This document shows positions 26,157-34,623 of a stretch of DNA of 64,000 nucleotides, in pieces. Under the pieces are notes generated by a model, which saw only the letters and a program-made list of their open reading frames with translations, ran no database searches and was not told the origin of the DNA. Numbering within the stretch: the first letter of the stretch is position 1; each line of letters starts with the position of its first letter. A program made the translations under genes and the position numbers. This DNA comes from Streptomyces actinomycinicus (GTDB taxonomy: Bacteria > Actinomycetota > Actinomycetes > Streptomycetales > Streptomycetaceae): positions 186,001 to 250,000 of the forward strand of contig NZ_JAERRK010000005.1 in the NCBI RefSeq assembly GCF_016741775.1, in the 5' to 3' direction.

Positions 26157-26558
26157 ATGAAGTCGCAGCAGAGCACCCAGACGATGAAGCCCGCGACCGC
26201 GGCGAAGAAGCTGGGTGTGTACCTCCCCGCCACCCCCGCCTCGTTCCAGGAGGGTGTGGTCTCGCGCGCCGAGCTGAACGAGCTGCAGGCCAACCCGCCG
26301 GAGTGGCTGAGCGAGCTGCGGCGCACCGGCCCCCACCCGCGTCCGGTGGTCGCCGCCAAGCTGGGCGTGTCGATCGCGGGCCTGGCCCGCGGCGGGGTCA
26401 CCGAGCCGCTGACCACCGAGCAGATCGAGGCGCTCAAGCAGGAGCAGCCCGAGTGGCTGGAGAAGGAGCGCGCCACACAGGCCGAGGTCCGCAAGGAAGC
26501 CGCGCGGATAAAGAACCTGAAGAGGGAGAAGGAGAACGGCGGCGCCGAGCGCGGCTGA
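26157..26558 (+). CDS. DUF5997 family protein
   Basis: This 133-residue protein has an internal duplication: KKLGVYLPATPASFQEGVVS then LNELQANPPEWLSELRRTGP, echoed by AKLGVSIAGLARGGVTEPLT and EALKQEQPEWLEKER. The two half-repeats may be a pair of small helical domains; a Lys/Glu-rich helix ends the protein. It is recognised as DUF5997, with no known function. ATG 26157 lies about 9 nt after TACCCT, which suggests a leaderless mRNA. It is divergent from the headless LysR protein and may work with it. Confidence 0.8.
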   Translation: MKSQQSTQTMKPATAAKKLGVYLPATPASFQEGVVSRAELNELQANPPEWLSELRRTGPHPRPVVAAKLGVSIAGLARGGVTEPLTTEQIEALKQEQPEWLEKERATQAEVRKEAARIKNLKREKENGGAERG

Positions 26559-26770
26559 CTCTCCCGCCCGTTCCTCCGCAGCGCCCTCCGGCTCCGCCGG
26601 GGGGCGTTGTCCGTCGTCCGCCCGGTACGTGCCGCCCGCGGCCCGCTGCCGGCCGGCGACACCGGACGGGCCGCCGTTCCCCCGTGCCGGCGGCCCGTCG
26701 GACACGCCAGGTCCGAGCAGGCCGGTGTCGCCGGGTTGAAGTGTGCGACAGCCGGGGACCGCATGGGTAT

Positions 26771-26788
26771 GCGTACAAGTACGTACGC
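26771..26788 (+). promoter_or_regulatory. Inverted repeat upstream of the LuxR-type regulator
   Basis: GCGTAC (26771-26776) and GTACGC (26783-26788) are perfect arms around AAGTAC, with the start codon 36 bp further on. This is a candidate binding site for the LuxR protein itself or another dimer; promoter boxes are not clear. Confidence 0.4.
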
Positions 26789-26823
26789 CGACGGGGGCTG
26801 CACACACACCGACCGGAGGACCC

Positions 26824-27636
26824 GTGCGGCTGGAGATGGCCTACGAACGCATGACGGCGGTGGCCGTGGCCGCGCTGAACGAGCGGGAACCGGAGCGGCT
26901 CTGGCCGATGCTGGCCGGCACGCTCGCGGACTTGTGCGGCGGTGACGCGGTCATCCACAAGCTGGACGAGTGGAGCGCGAGCGAGGGAACGATCGGCACG
27001 GTGCCGGACGCCGCCGCGGCGGAACTGGCCGGGCTCGGGGACGCCGAGCTGAGTCTGCTGCGCGCGGGTTTCCCGTTCGCCCGCCACTACGCGCACGGAA
27101 CCGAACGGACGCCGGTCACCGCACACCGTGCGGCCGGGGCCGGCTGGCCGGGCAGCCCGACCGCGCGCCTGCTCGGCGAGATCCTCGACGTCGACCACGT
27201 GCTGGGCGTACCCCTCCCGGGAAGCACCACCCCGATCACCGGCTGCCTCGTCTACCGCGCCGGGGGCGACTTCCGCGACGACGACCTGGCGCTGGCCGAG
27301 CGCGCGCAGCCGCTGCTGGACGCCGTCGAGCGGCAGCGGCGACTGCTGGAGCAGTGGCGGCGGGCACTGGGGCCGGCCGCGGCGCCGGACCAGCGGGCGG
27401 CGGTCTGCTCCCTGACGCCGCGCGAAACCGCCGTCCTGCTGCTGCTCACCGACGCGCTGACCGCCGGCACCATCGGCCGGCGCCTCGGCATCTCGGTCCG
27501 TACCGTGCACAAGCACGTCGAGAACATCTACCGCAAGCTGGGCACCCGGGACCGCGTCGGTACGGTGCTGCGCGCCCAGCGGCTCGGCCTGGTGCCGCCG
27601 CCGGGGCCTGCCGAGGCCCGGGGCGGTCCGTGGTGA
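26824..27636 (+). CDS. LuxR-family response regulator-like protein with GAF-like N-terminus
   Basis: This 270-residue protein has a C-terminal LuxR helix-turn-helix (residues about 198-255; LTPRETAVLLLLTDALTAGT and RRLGISVRTVHKHVENIYRK). The N-terminal domain of about 160 residues resembles a GAF-type ligand domain. There is no Asp-phosphorylation receiver, so it is not a two-component partner. GTG 26824 has GGAGGA 3 nt upstream; ATG 26836 is an alternative. An inverted repeat lies upstream. It is an orphan regulator with no obvious target in its neighbourhood. Confidence 0.82.
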   Translation: MRLEMAYERMTAVAVAALNEREPERLWPMLAGTLADLCGGDAVIHKLDEWSASEGTIGTVPDAAAAELAGLGDAELSLLRAGFPFARHYAHGTERTPVTAHRAAGAGWPGSPTARLLGEILDVDHVLGVPLPGSTTPITGCLVYRAGGDFRDDDLALAERAQPLLDAVERQRRLLEQWRRALGPAAAPDQRAAVCSLTPRETAVLLLLTDALTAGTIGRRLGISVRTVHKHVENIYRKLGTRDRVGTVLRAQRLGLVPPPGPAEARGGPW

Positions 27637-27711
27637 CCGTTCCCCGGGCCCGTACCGACTGATCCGCACGCCGGCTGTGCCTGCGGCTGCACGGAAGCTC
27701 AGGAGGGGACT

Positions 27712-27788
27712 CTCAGCCGACGGAACTCGGCCGGGGAAGCCAGGCCGGGGAAACTCAGCCGGGGAAGCTCAGCCGAGGAAGCTCAGCC
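27712..27788. repeat. 14-bp tandem repeat running through the yjbQ-like stop codon
   Basis: Five 14-bp units begin at 27712, 27726, 27740, 27754 and 27768, and half a sixth lies at 27782; the consensus on the plus strand is CTCAGCCGGGGAAG. The leftward gene's stop (27769-27771) lies inside unit five, and its last six codons belong to the array. The unit is not a multiple of three, so copy-number change would alter the protein end. Confidence 0.85.
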
Positions 27789-28191
27789 GCACCTTGCGGT
27801 CGGGGTTGTCCTTGTTGGTGTCCACCAGGCACACCGACTGCCAGGTGCCGAGTTCCAGGCGTCCGCCGATCACCGGAAGGGTCGCGTGCGGCGGGACGAT
27901 GGCCGGCATGACGTGGTCGCGGCCATGACCGGGACTGCCGTGCCGGTGCTGCCAGCGGTCGTCGGCGGGGAGCAGGGTGTGCAGCGCCGCCAGGAGGTCG
28001 TCGTCGCTGCCGGCACCCGTCTCGATCACGGCGATTCCGGCGGTGGCGTGCGGGACGAAGATGTTGAGCAGACCGTCGCGACCGGCCGCCACCTCCCGCA
28101 GGAAGCCCTCGCAGTCGTCGGTGAGGTCGACGACGCGTTCCCGGGAACCCGTCGAGACGTGCAGCATGCGCGTGGTGAAGGCATCGGACAT
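27769..28191 (-). CDS. YjbQ/UPF0047 family protein
   Basis: This 140-residue cytoplasmic protein is of the YjbQ family, sometimes called secondary thiamine-phosphate synthase because E. coli YjbQ has weak thiamine-phosphate synthase activity. The signature segments are VDLTDDCEGFLREVAAGRDG, LLNIFVPHATAGIAVIE, DVMPAIVPPH-type HVMPAIVPPHATLPVIGGRL, and LGTWQSVCLVDTN. The conserved His residues of the active-site pocket are present. I start at ATG 28191 (MSDAFTT), because the upstream extension overlaps the divergent gene. Its natural role is unsettled in the literature. The C-terminus RLSFLG is encoded by a tandem repeat. Confidence 0.85.
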   Translation of the reverse strand: MSDAFTTRMLHVSTGSRERVVDLTDDCEGFLREVAAGRDGLLNIFVPHATAGIAVIETGAGSDDDLLAALHTLLPADDRWQHRHGSPGHGRDHVMPAIVPPHATLPVIGGRLELGTWQSVCLVDTNKDNPDRKVRLSFLG

Positions 28192-28319
28192 GCCCTCATC
28201 CTGACCCATACGCCGGCCTCCACACCCCGGGGCGCCACCGACTTCCGACCCGCGCGGCCCATGACGCGAGACACCGTGCGGCCGGGAAGATCCACCGGCG
28301 GCTTCCTGTTGGTAGAAGC

Positions 28320-29396
28320 GTGAACGAAACACGTGAGGTCGAGGTCGTCGTCACGGGCGCCGGCCAGGCCGGTCTGGCTGCCGCTTACCACCTGCGGCGC
28401 ACCGGCTTCGAGCCGGACCGCGACTTCGTGGTCCTCGACCACTCTCCCGGGCCGGGCGGCGCCTGGCAGTTCCGGTGGCCCTCGCTGACGTTCGGCAAGG
28501 TGCACGGGATGCACGCGCTGCCCGGCATGGAGCTGACGGACGCCGACCCGGCCCGGCCCTCGGCGGACGTCGTGCGGGAGTACTTCGACCGGTACGAGCG
28601 CACCTTCGGCCTGCGAGTGAGGCGGCCCGTGGAGGTGCGGGCGGTGCGAGAGGGCGAGGAGGGGCGGCTGCTCGTGGAGACCTCGGACGGCGACTGGTCG
28701 ACCCGGGCGCTGATCAACGCTACCGGCACGTGGGACCAGCCGTTCTGGCCGCGCTATCCGGGCCAGGAGACCTTCCGGGGGCGGCAGTTGCACACGGCGC
28801 AGTACACGGGGCCCGAGGAGTTCGCCGGTCAGCGGGTCGTGGTCGTGGGCGGTGGCGCTTCGGGCACCCAGCATCTGCTGGAGCTGGCACCGTTCGCGGC
28901 CTCGACCACCTGGGTCACCCGGCGGCCCCCGGTCTTCCGCGAGGGGCCCTTCGACCAGGATGCGGGCCGCGCGGCGGTCGCGCTGGTGGAGGAGCGGGTG
29001 CGGCGGGGTCTGCCGCCGCGCAGTGTCGTCTCGGTCACCGGACTGCCCTTGAACGACGCCGTCCGGCAAGGGTTGCGGAACGGGGTCCTGGACCGGCTGC
29101 CCGTGTTCGACCGGATCAGCCCGGCCGGCGTGGAGTGGCGGGACGGGCGGCACGTGGACGCCGACGTGATCCTGTGGGCGACCGGCTTCCGGGCCGCGCT
29201 CGGCCATCTGGCTCCGCTGCGGCTGCGCGAGCCGGGCGGCGGCATCCAGGTGGAGGGCACCCGCGCCGTCGCCGATCCGCGGGTCCACCTGGTGGGCTAC
29301 GGTCCCTCGGCGAGCACCATCGGCGCCAACCGGGCCGGGCGCGCGGCCGTCCGGGACATCAGGCGGCTGCTGGCCGGGGAGCCGGTCGCCGCGTGA
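28320..29396 (+). CDS. Flavin-containing monooxygenase-like NAD(P)/FAD oxidoreductase
   Basis: This 358-residue two-Rossmann flavoprotein has a FAD motif GAGQAGLAAAYHLRR (about 13-27), PGPGGAWQFRWPSLTFGKVH as the substrate/FAD linker, and a second dinucleotide motif VVVVGGGASGTQHLLELA (NADPH). FWPRYPGQETFRGRQLHTAQ resembles the FMO/BVMO fingerprint region. VILWATGFRAAL is the usual ATG motif of these enzymes. It probably oxygenates N, S or ketone centres; the substrate is unknown. The start is GTG 28320; it is divergent from yjbQ. Confidence 0.87.
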   Translation: MNETREVEVVVTGAGQAGLAAAYHLRRTGFEPDRDFVVLDHSPGPGGAWQFRWPSLTFGKVHGMHALPGMELTDADPARPSADVVREYFDRYERTFGLRVRRPVEVRAVREGEEGRLLVETSDGDWSTRALINATGTWDQPFWPRYPGQETFRGRQLHTAQYTGPEEFAGQRVVVVGGGASGTQHLLELAPFAASTTWVTRRPPVFREGPFDQDAGRAAVALVEERVRRGLPPRSVVSVTGLPLNDAVRQGLRNGVLDRLPVFDRISPAGVEWRDGRHVDADVILWATGFRAALGHLAPLRLREPGGGIQVEGTRAVADPRVHLVGYGPSASTIGANRAGRAAVRDIRRLLAGEPVAA

Positions 29397-29408
29397 CGTC
29401 CCGCCGGC

Positions 29409-30305
29409 TCAGCGGACCGCGGGCTGCTCGGTGGCCGGGGACGGCAGCGGACTCCGGCTCGGGGGCTGCGCCGTCGCCGTGCTCGGGTAGAGGGCGTTGA
29501 ACTCGGCCACATTGCGCAGGTGTTCGTCGTAGTCCGCGGTGAAGCGCGTGTCGCCGGGCTTGACCGTGACGAAGTACAGCCAGTCGCCCGGGGTAGGGTT
29601 GAGGGCCGCCCGCATCGCGTCCTCGCCGGGGTTGGCGATCGGTGTCGGCGGAAGGCCGGTGCGCTCGTAGGAGTTGTACGGGCTGTCGGTCTGGATGTCG
29701 CTCAGCCTGGTGTGGACGGTGTTGCGGTTCATCGCGTAGTTGATGGTCGCGTCCAGTTGCAGCGGCATGCCGCGCTCGAGCCGGTTGAACACGACGCGGG
29801 CGACCTTGCCCATGTCCGACTTGGACGCCACCTCGGCCTGGACGATGCTGGCGATGGTGACGGTCTGGTAGACGTTCACCGCGTTGCGCTGCGCCCCGGC
29901 CGCGACCGGTGCGCCGTTGAACCTGCCCATGGCGGTGTCGACCATGGTCCGCAGCAGGGACTCGGGGGTGGCGCCTTTCCGCACGGGATAGCTGGCCGGG
30001 AAGAGATAACCCTCGGGGTTGCCCCCGGCCTCGTTCGGCAGTTTGAGCGCCGCCTTGCCCAGGGATTTGAGGGTACTGCCCGGGGGCAGTCCCAGGGTCT
30101 TGTCGATCGCGTCGTAGACCTGGCTCGCGCGCCATCCTTCCGGGACGACCAGCGTGGCGGGCCTCGCCTCCTGGTGGCCGCGCGCCAGGGTCAGCAGCGG
30201 CACCGCCACGGCGGTGCCGGCCACGACGGCGCCGGCCACGACGAGGGCGAGTCTGCCGCGGCGTGTCAGTCGGGGCTTTTTCCGTGACGGAATGTTGATC
30301 TGCAT
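29409..30305 (-). CDS. Endolytic transglycosylase MltG-like protein (second paralogue)
   Basis: This 298-residue protein has one N-terminal membrane anchor (residues 18-40). The YceG/MltG domain follows, with LPNEAGGNPEGYLFPASYPV, the catalytic Glu in TIASIVQAE (E158), KVARVVFNRLERGMPLQLD and SPYNSYERTGLPPTPIANPG. It cleaves nascent glycan strands near the membrane to set chain length. It is shorter than the usual Streptomyces MltG near ruvX/aroE, so it is probably a paralogue. ATG 30305 is preceded by an AT-rich -10-like TATACGTAT (ATACGTAT palindrome at 30318-30325), so it has its own promoter despite the ABC gene just upstream. Confidence 0.88.
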   Translation of the reverse strand: MQINIPSRKKPRLTRRGRLALVVAGAVVAGTAVAVPLLTLARGHQEARPATLVVPEGWRASQVYDAIDKTLGLPPGSTLKSLGKAALKLPNEAGGNPEGYLFPASYPVRKGATPESLLRTMVDTAMGRFNGAPVAAGAQRNAVNVYQTVTIASIVQAEVASKSDMGKVARVVFNRLERGMPLQLDATINYAMNRNTVHTRLSDIQTDSPYNSYERTGLPPTPIANPGEDAMRAALNPTPGDWLYFVTVKPGDTRFTADYDEHLRNVAEFNALYPSTATAQPPSRSPLPSPATEQPAVR

Positions 30306-30348
30306 GCGGGCACGGTAATACGTATATCGTCCCAAACCTGGCATCTGT

Positions 30349-32151
30349 TCAGTTTGTCGGCTGCAGTTGCGCATCCCGGCGCACCAGGGCCGCGTAACGG
30401 CCGTCCAGCTCCAGCAGTTCCTCGTGCGTGCCGCGTTCGGCGACCTGTCCGGAGTCGAGGACCACGATCTGGTCGGCACTGCGGATCGTCGACAGACGGT
30501 GGGCGATGGTGATCGTCGTGCGGTCGGCCGACAGGGCGTCGATGGCTTCCTGGACAGCGGCTTCCGTGCGGGTGTCGAGCGCGCTGGTCGCCTCGTCGAG
30601 GATGAGGACCGGCGGGTCGCGCAGGATGGTACGGGCTATCGCCAGGCGCTGCTTCTCGCCGCCGGAGAAGCGGTGACCGCGTTCGCCGACGATCGTCTCG
30701 TAGCCGTCGGGCAGCGCGGCGATGTGGTCGTGTATCTGGGCCGCCCTGGCCGCCGCGTGCAGTTCCTCGTCGGTGGCGTCCGGCTTGGCGAAGCGGAGGT
30801 TGTCGGCGACGGAAGCGTGGAAGAGGTACGTCTCCTGCGAGACGACGCCCACCGCGCGGGCGAGGGTGTCGAAGTCGAGGTCACGGACGTCGACGCCGTC
30901 GAGGGTGACACGGCCGCCGGTGACGTCGTACAGGCGTGGCACCAGGTAGCCGAGCGTGGACTTGCCGGCGCCGGTGGGGCCGACGACGGCGAGGCTGCCG
31001 CCGGCGGGCACGGTGACGTCGATCCCGTCGAGCACGGGGCCGCCCTTGTCGTCGTACCGGAACGCGACCGCGTCGAAGCCGACTTCGCCCTTCACCTGGT
31101 CCAGCCGGACGGGCTGCTCCCGCTCGGTGATGTCGACGGGGAGGTCCAGGTACTCGAAGATGCGCTGGAAGAGGGCGAGCGAGGTCTGGATCTGGACGCC
31201 GGTCGCGAGCAGGCTGACGGCCGGGCGGAACAGGCCCTGCTGGAGCGAGACGAAGGCGACGATGGTGCCGAGGGAGACCTGGGGGCCGCCGAACTGGAGG
31301 GCGGTGCCCGCGGTCCAGTAGATGACCGCCGGCATCGCGGCCATGACGACGGTGATGACGGCCATGCGCCAGCGCCCGGCCATGTTCGACCTCACTTCCA
31401 GGTCGACCAGGCGCTCGGACTCGTCGGCGAACGTCGCGGTGAGCGAGTCCGAGCGGCCCATGGTACGGCCGAGCAGGATGCCGCTGACCGAGAGCGACTC
31501 GGTGACCGTGGCCGCCATCGCGGCCATCTGCTTCTGCCGCTCGGTGGTGATCTTCTTGCGTTCGCTGCCGACGCGGCGGCTGATCCACACGAACACCGGG
31601 AGCAGGAGCAGCGAGACGCTCGTGAGCCGCCAGTCCAGGGCGACCATCGCGACGATCGTGGCGATGACGCTCGTGGCGTTGGACACCAGGGAGGTGGCCG
31701 TGGAGGTGACGGTGGCCTGCATGCCGCCGATGTCGTTGGCGATGCGCGACTGCACTTCGCCGGTGCGGGTCCGGGTGAAGAAGGCGAGCGACATGCGCTG
31801 GAGGCGGCCGTAGACCGCGGTGCGCAGGTCGTGCATGACCCGCTGGCCGACGGTCGTCGAGATCAGGGTCTGCAGCACACCGAAGACGCCGGCCAGGACG
31901 GCGCTGAGGATCATGCCGAGCGCGAGCAGGCTCAGCAGGCCGGTGCGGCCCTGCGGGATCGCGACGTCGAGCGTCTCCCGCAGCAGGAAGGGCGTGGCCA
32001 CCGAGACCAGCGACGAGGCGCCGACCAGGAGGCCGACGATCGCGAGCCGCGCGCGGTAGGGCCGGAAGAGTTTCAGGATGCGACGCACCTGCCGGGGCTG
32101 CTCGCCCGCGTCGGCGGGTGGGGTCCAGGACGGTTCACGGTCGGGATGCAT
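30349..32151 (-). CDS. ABC exporter half-transporter (permease-ATPase fusion)
   Basis: This 600-residue protein has six N-terminal transmembrane helices and a C-terminal nucleotide-binding domain. Walker A is GPTGAGKST, the signature FSGGEKQRLAIAR, Walker B LILDEATSALD, and the switch His is in TITIAHRLSTI. All catalytic motifs are intact, so it should work as a homodimer exporting a lipid, drug or peptide. ATG 32151 has TAGGAG upstream. It is divergent from the MarR regulator across a 23-bp palindrome, so it is probably MarR-repressed and induced by its own substrate. Confidence 0.92.
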   Translation of the reverse strand: MHPDREPSWTPPADAGEQPRQVRRILKLFRPYRARLAIVGLLVGASSLVSVATPFLLRETLDVAIPQGRTGLLSLLALGMILSAVLAGVFGVLQTLISTTVGQRVMHDLRTAVYGRLQRMSLAFFTRTRTGEVQSRIANDIGGMQATVTSTATSLVSNATSVIATIVAMVALDWRLTSVSLLLLPVFVWISRRVGSERKKITTERQKQMAAMAATVTESLSVSGILLGRTMGRSDSLTATFADESERLVDLEVRSNMAGRWRMAVITVVMAAMPAVIYWTAGTALQFGGPQVSLGTIVAFVSLQQGLFRPAVSLLATGVQIQTSLALFQRIFEYLDLPVDITEREQPVRLDQVKGEVGFDAVAFRYDDKGGPVLDGIDVTVPAGGSLAVVGPTGAGKSTLGYLVPRLYDVTGGRVTLDGVDVRDLDFDTLARAVGVVSQETYLFHASVADNLRFAKPDATDEELHAAARAAQIHDHIAALPDGYETIVGERGHRFSGGEKQRLAIARTILRDPPVLILDEATSALDTRTEAAVQEAIDALSADRTTITIAHRLSTIRSADQIVVLDSGQVAERGTHEELLELDGRYAALVRRDAQLQPTN

Positions 32152-32217
32152 GGGCTCCTACGGAGGTGCACGGACGACGGCCGGGACCGGCCGACGATGA
32201 CGGAACGGATCGTAGCT

Positions 32218-32240
32218 CATTGTTACCTATACTCACAATG
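32218..32240. promoter_or_regulatory. MarR-type palindromic operator
   Basis: CATTGT (32218-32223) and ACAATG (32235-32240) are perfect arms around an 11-bp AT-rich centre containing TACCTATACTC. It lies between the divergent ABC exporter and MarR genes, 26 bp before the MarR start. Size and AT-richness fit a MarR dimer site that would control both genes. Confidence 0.7.
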
Positions 32241-32265
32241 AACGGCATCCTGATATTGTTCCCGC

Positions 32266-32715
32266 ATGACCACCCCGGATCCCGACGGACTGCTCGCCGA
32301 GCAGTTGCTACGGCTCACCCGCCGGGTGCACCGCATCCAGAAACGTCATCTGGAACAGCGCGAGCTGGGTGTCACCCCGGCCCAGTCCCGGCTGCTGCGC
32401 ACCCTCGCGCACTACGGTGCTCCGCCGCGCATGGCCGATCTCGCCGAGCGTCTGGAGGTCGTGCCCCGCGCGGTGACGACGCTGGTCGACGGGCTGGAGG
32501 CGAGCGGCAAGGTGCGGCGGGTGCCGGATCCGGCGAACCGGCGCGTGACCCGGATCGAGCTGACCGACGAAGGACGCGCGACGCTGCGCGAGCTGCGCGC
32601 CGCCCGGCGCTCCGCGGCCGAGGAGATGCTCGCTCCCCTGACCGAGAAGGAGCGCCAGGTTCTCGGGGTCCTGCTGGACACGCTGATCGACGGGGACGCC
32701 GCCACACGCTGCTGA
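32266..32715 (+). CDS. MarR-family transcriptional regulator
   Basis: This 149-residue winged-helix repressor contains RLLRTLAHYGAPPRMADLAE, RLEVVPRAVTTLVDGLEASG and the wing VRRVPDPANRRVTRIELTDE, with helices at both ends for dimerisation. It is divergent from the ABC exporter and faces a matching palindrome, the standard arrangement of a ligand-released efflux repressor. A strong terminator follows directly. Confidence 0.92.
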   Translation: MTTPDPDGLLAEQLLRLTRRVHRIQKRHLEQRELGVTPAQSRLLRTLAHYGAPPRMADLAERLEVVPRAVTTLVDGLEASGKVRRVPDPANRRVTRIELTDEGRATLRELRAARRSAAEEMLAPLTEKERQVLGVLLDTLIDGDAATRC

Positions 32716-32720
32716 ACGCC

Positions 32721-32757
32721 GGCGGCCCCCCGCTCCGAGGTGGAGCGGGGGGCCGCC
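32721..32757. terminator. Strong intrinsic terminator between convergent genes
   Basis: GGCGGCCCCCCGCTCC (32721-32736) and GGAGCGGGGGGCCGCC (32742-32757) form a perfect 16-bp stem with a 5-nt loop GAGGT. It separates the marR-like gene from the leftward PNGase-like gene, so it probably works both ways. Confidence 0.9.
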
Positions 32758-32779
32758 GCCGTCCGTCGCGCGGTTCGCC

Positions 32780-34390
32780 TCAGCAGCGGCTGCGGTCCTG
32801 CGTCAGCACTCCCTGGACGGTGGTCAGTGAGCGGTCGTGGCAGCCGTCCGAGCCGATCAGGCGGTAGCGCTCGGTGGAGGTGCCGACCGCGTGCCGCTGG
32901 TCGCGCGGCACGTCGGCCGTGTACGCGGCATCCCCGCGGTAGGTGTCGTCGAGCCGGGACCAGGCGGTGCGCCGGCCGCCCTCGCGCACCACCACCGACG
33001 CCCGGTCGCCGAGAGTCAGCACGGTGCGCAGCCGCTTGTCGGCACCGAGGGTGACGACTCCGTCGACGGTGTACGTCCGACGGGTGTGCGTCGACCGTGC
33101 GGGACCGTGGCCGCCGACCGTGACGGTCTCGTCGTCGGTCCAGGCCGCGTCGAGGCCGTCCGTGTTCTCGCCGTCGGTCCAGCGGTGGGCGGAGGTGTTG
33201 GCGAGCGTGCGGGTGACGGTGGTGGTCACGCGGCCGTGCGAGGTGTCGAGGTACCCGGACACGGTGAGCCGGTGGCCCGCCTCGGTGTCCACGCGGTTCT
33301 CGGCACCGGGCGTGTACGTGGAGGAGTTGGCGAGGTCGGTCGCCTTGACCGCGGTGACCCCGCCGGTGACGCGGGCGCGGTGCGCGTCCCGCCAGACCAG
33401 CACGTTCACCGGTGCGCTCCAGCCCGACTGCCCTGCGGGCACGCCGACGACGGAGACCTCGACGCGGTGCGGACGGCCGTCGTTGAGCAGGCCGGCGAAG
33501 GGCGTGAGGTCGTACTCGACGGGCCGGACGTCGAAGGCGCGGGGCGCCGGGACGACGTACCAGAGGAAGGGGTTGGACCAGCCGCCCGTCCACACGTTCG
33601 GAAACGGCGCGGCGATGCCGGCGATCTGTCCGTCGACCTTGATCTGCACCTCGCGGTAGGGGCCGTGGTCGGCCTTGCAGGAGTACGACGCCGGGTCGGC
33701 CACGGTCAGGTACCAGAACTCCTCGCAGCCGCCGCCCGATCCGGTCGCGTACACCTCGGCGACGATCCGCTCGCTGTTGCGCGGGGTGGTGAGGGTCGTG
33801 CCGTCGGGTGTGCCGGTGAGGGTGAGGACGCGGTCGGGGGCGGGGGCCGCGGGACGCCCCGCATAGAAGGTGAGGGTGACGTGCACGTCGATGACACCGG
33901 TGTAGGTGTCGTCCACGACGTTGCCGATCAGCATCTCGACGTCCTGGGCGCTGCGGAAGGTGTCGCTGTAGCGCGTGACGTCCTTCTCGACGTGCCACTC
34001 GATGCCGTCGGGCGAGGGCTCCGGGGTGGAGGTGCGCAGGACCTCCACGCCGCCGACGTGCAGATAGCCGAGCCGGTCGTACTGACGGCCTTTCACCTTG
34101 CCGTCGAGGCGCAGGACGACCTTGCTCCAGCGGTCGCCGCAGCCCTCCGGGGGCGTGTAGGCACCCCGGTAGGGCGTGAAGTCGCGGAACCGGGCGTCGG
34201 CGAGGGTGATCTGACACGAGCTGGTGTGCGGCCGTTCGACGGGCGGTGCCGCCGTCACCGGGTCGTGCCAGTCGGTGCCGAACTCGGCGGGCACGTCGGC
34301 GGCTTGGGCGGACGGCGTCCCCGTACCGAAGAGCGTGCCCACCAGGAGGGTCGCTCCGGCGAGCATGGACATGACTATCCGTCTTCTCAT
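32780..34390 (-). CDS. Secreted peptide-N-glycosidase A-like protein
   Basis: This 536-residue exported protein has a signal peptide in residues 1-30 (MRRRIVMSMLAGATLLVGTL through PSAQAA). The mature part resembles the PNGase A (peptide-N4-asparagine amidase A) family: it has CQITLADARFRDFTPYRGAY, DRWSKVVLRLDGKVKGRQYD, ERIVAEVYATGSGGGCEEFW, GGWSNPFLWYVVPAPRAFDV and a C-terminal beta-rich part. Members remove N-linked glycans from glycoproteins, so it may process host or plant glycoproteins outside the cell. Catalysis is inferred only from family resemblance. ATG 34390 is chosen because it places a proper signal peptide at the N-terminus; its ribosome site is weak. Confidence 0.78.
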   Translation of the reverse strand: MRRRIVMSMLAGATLLVGTLFGTGTPSAQAADVPAEFGTDWHDPVTAAPPVERPHTSSCQITLADARFRDFTPYRGAYTPPEGCGDRWSKVVLRLDGKVKGRQYDRLGYLHVGGVEVLRTSTPEPSPDGIEWHVEKDVTRYSDTFRSAQDVEMLIGNVVDDTYTGVIDVHVTLTFYAGRPAAPAPDRVLTLTGTPDGTTLTTPRNSERIVAEVYATGSGGGCEEFWYLTVADPASYSCKADHGPYREVQIKVDGQIAGIAAPFPNVWTGGWSNPFLWYVVPAPRAFDVRPVEYDLTPFAGLLNDGRPHRVEVSVVGVPAGQSGWSAPVNVLVWRDAHRARVTGGVTAVKATDLANSSTYTPGAENRVDTEAGHRLTVSGYLDTSHGRVTTTVTRTLANTSAHRWTDGENTDGLDAAWTDDETVTVGGHGPARSTHTRRTYTVDGVVTLGADKRLRTVLTLGDRASVVVREGGRRTAWSRLDDTYRGDAAYTADVPRDQRHAVGTSTERYRLIGSDGCHDRSLTTVQGVLTQDRSRC

Positions 34391-34490
34391 GGCCGGTGTT
34401 CTACGAGGAGACGGGGTGTCCCGCAATGACGCCTCGGACGGATCGGCGCGATCCGGACGGCCACCGGCCGGCCGCGTACTCGCCCCAACG

Positions 34491-34535
34491 AATGAATATT
34501 TAGTGTTATAAACGGACCTTACTGACATAGTGTCG
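34491..34535. promoter_or_regulatory. AT-rich divergent promoter region
   Basis: A 45-bp AT-rich island (AATGAATATTTAGTGTTATA and the bases after it, including GACATAGTGTC at 34524-34534) stands out sharply from the GC-rich background. It lies between the divergent PNGase-like and M1 peptidase genes. CATAGT and TATAAC-like hexamers on the two strands are possible -10 boxes. Confidence 0.45.
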
Positions 34536-34623
34536 ACATGGAGATCATGAACGCCGGCAGGCCGGCCGGATCAGCGGCCGGGAGCCCCGCTCCCTGGTCC
34601 CGCGACGACCACAGGACCCTCCG

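Noticed and set aside
30367..32241. 624-codon plus-strand frame
   Set aside because: It is antisense to the ABC half-transporter and of Asp/Arg/Gly-rich composition.
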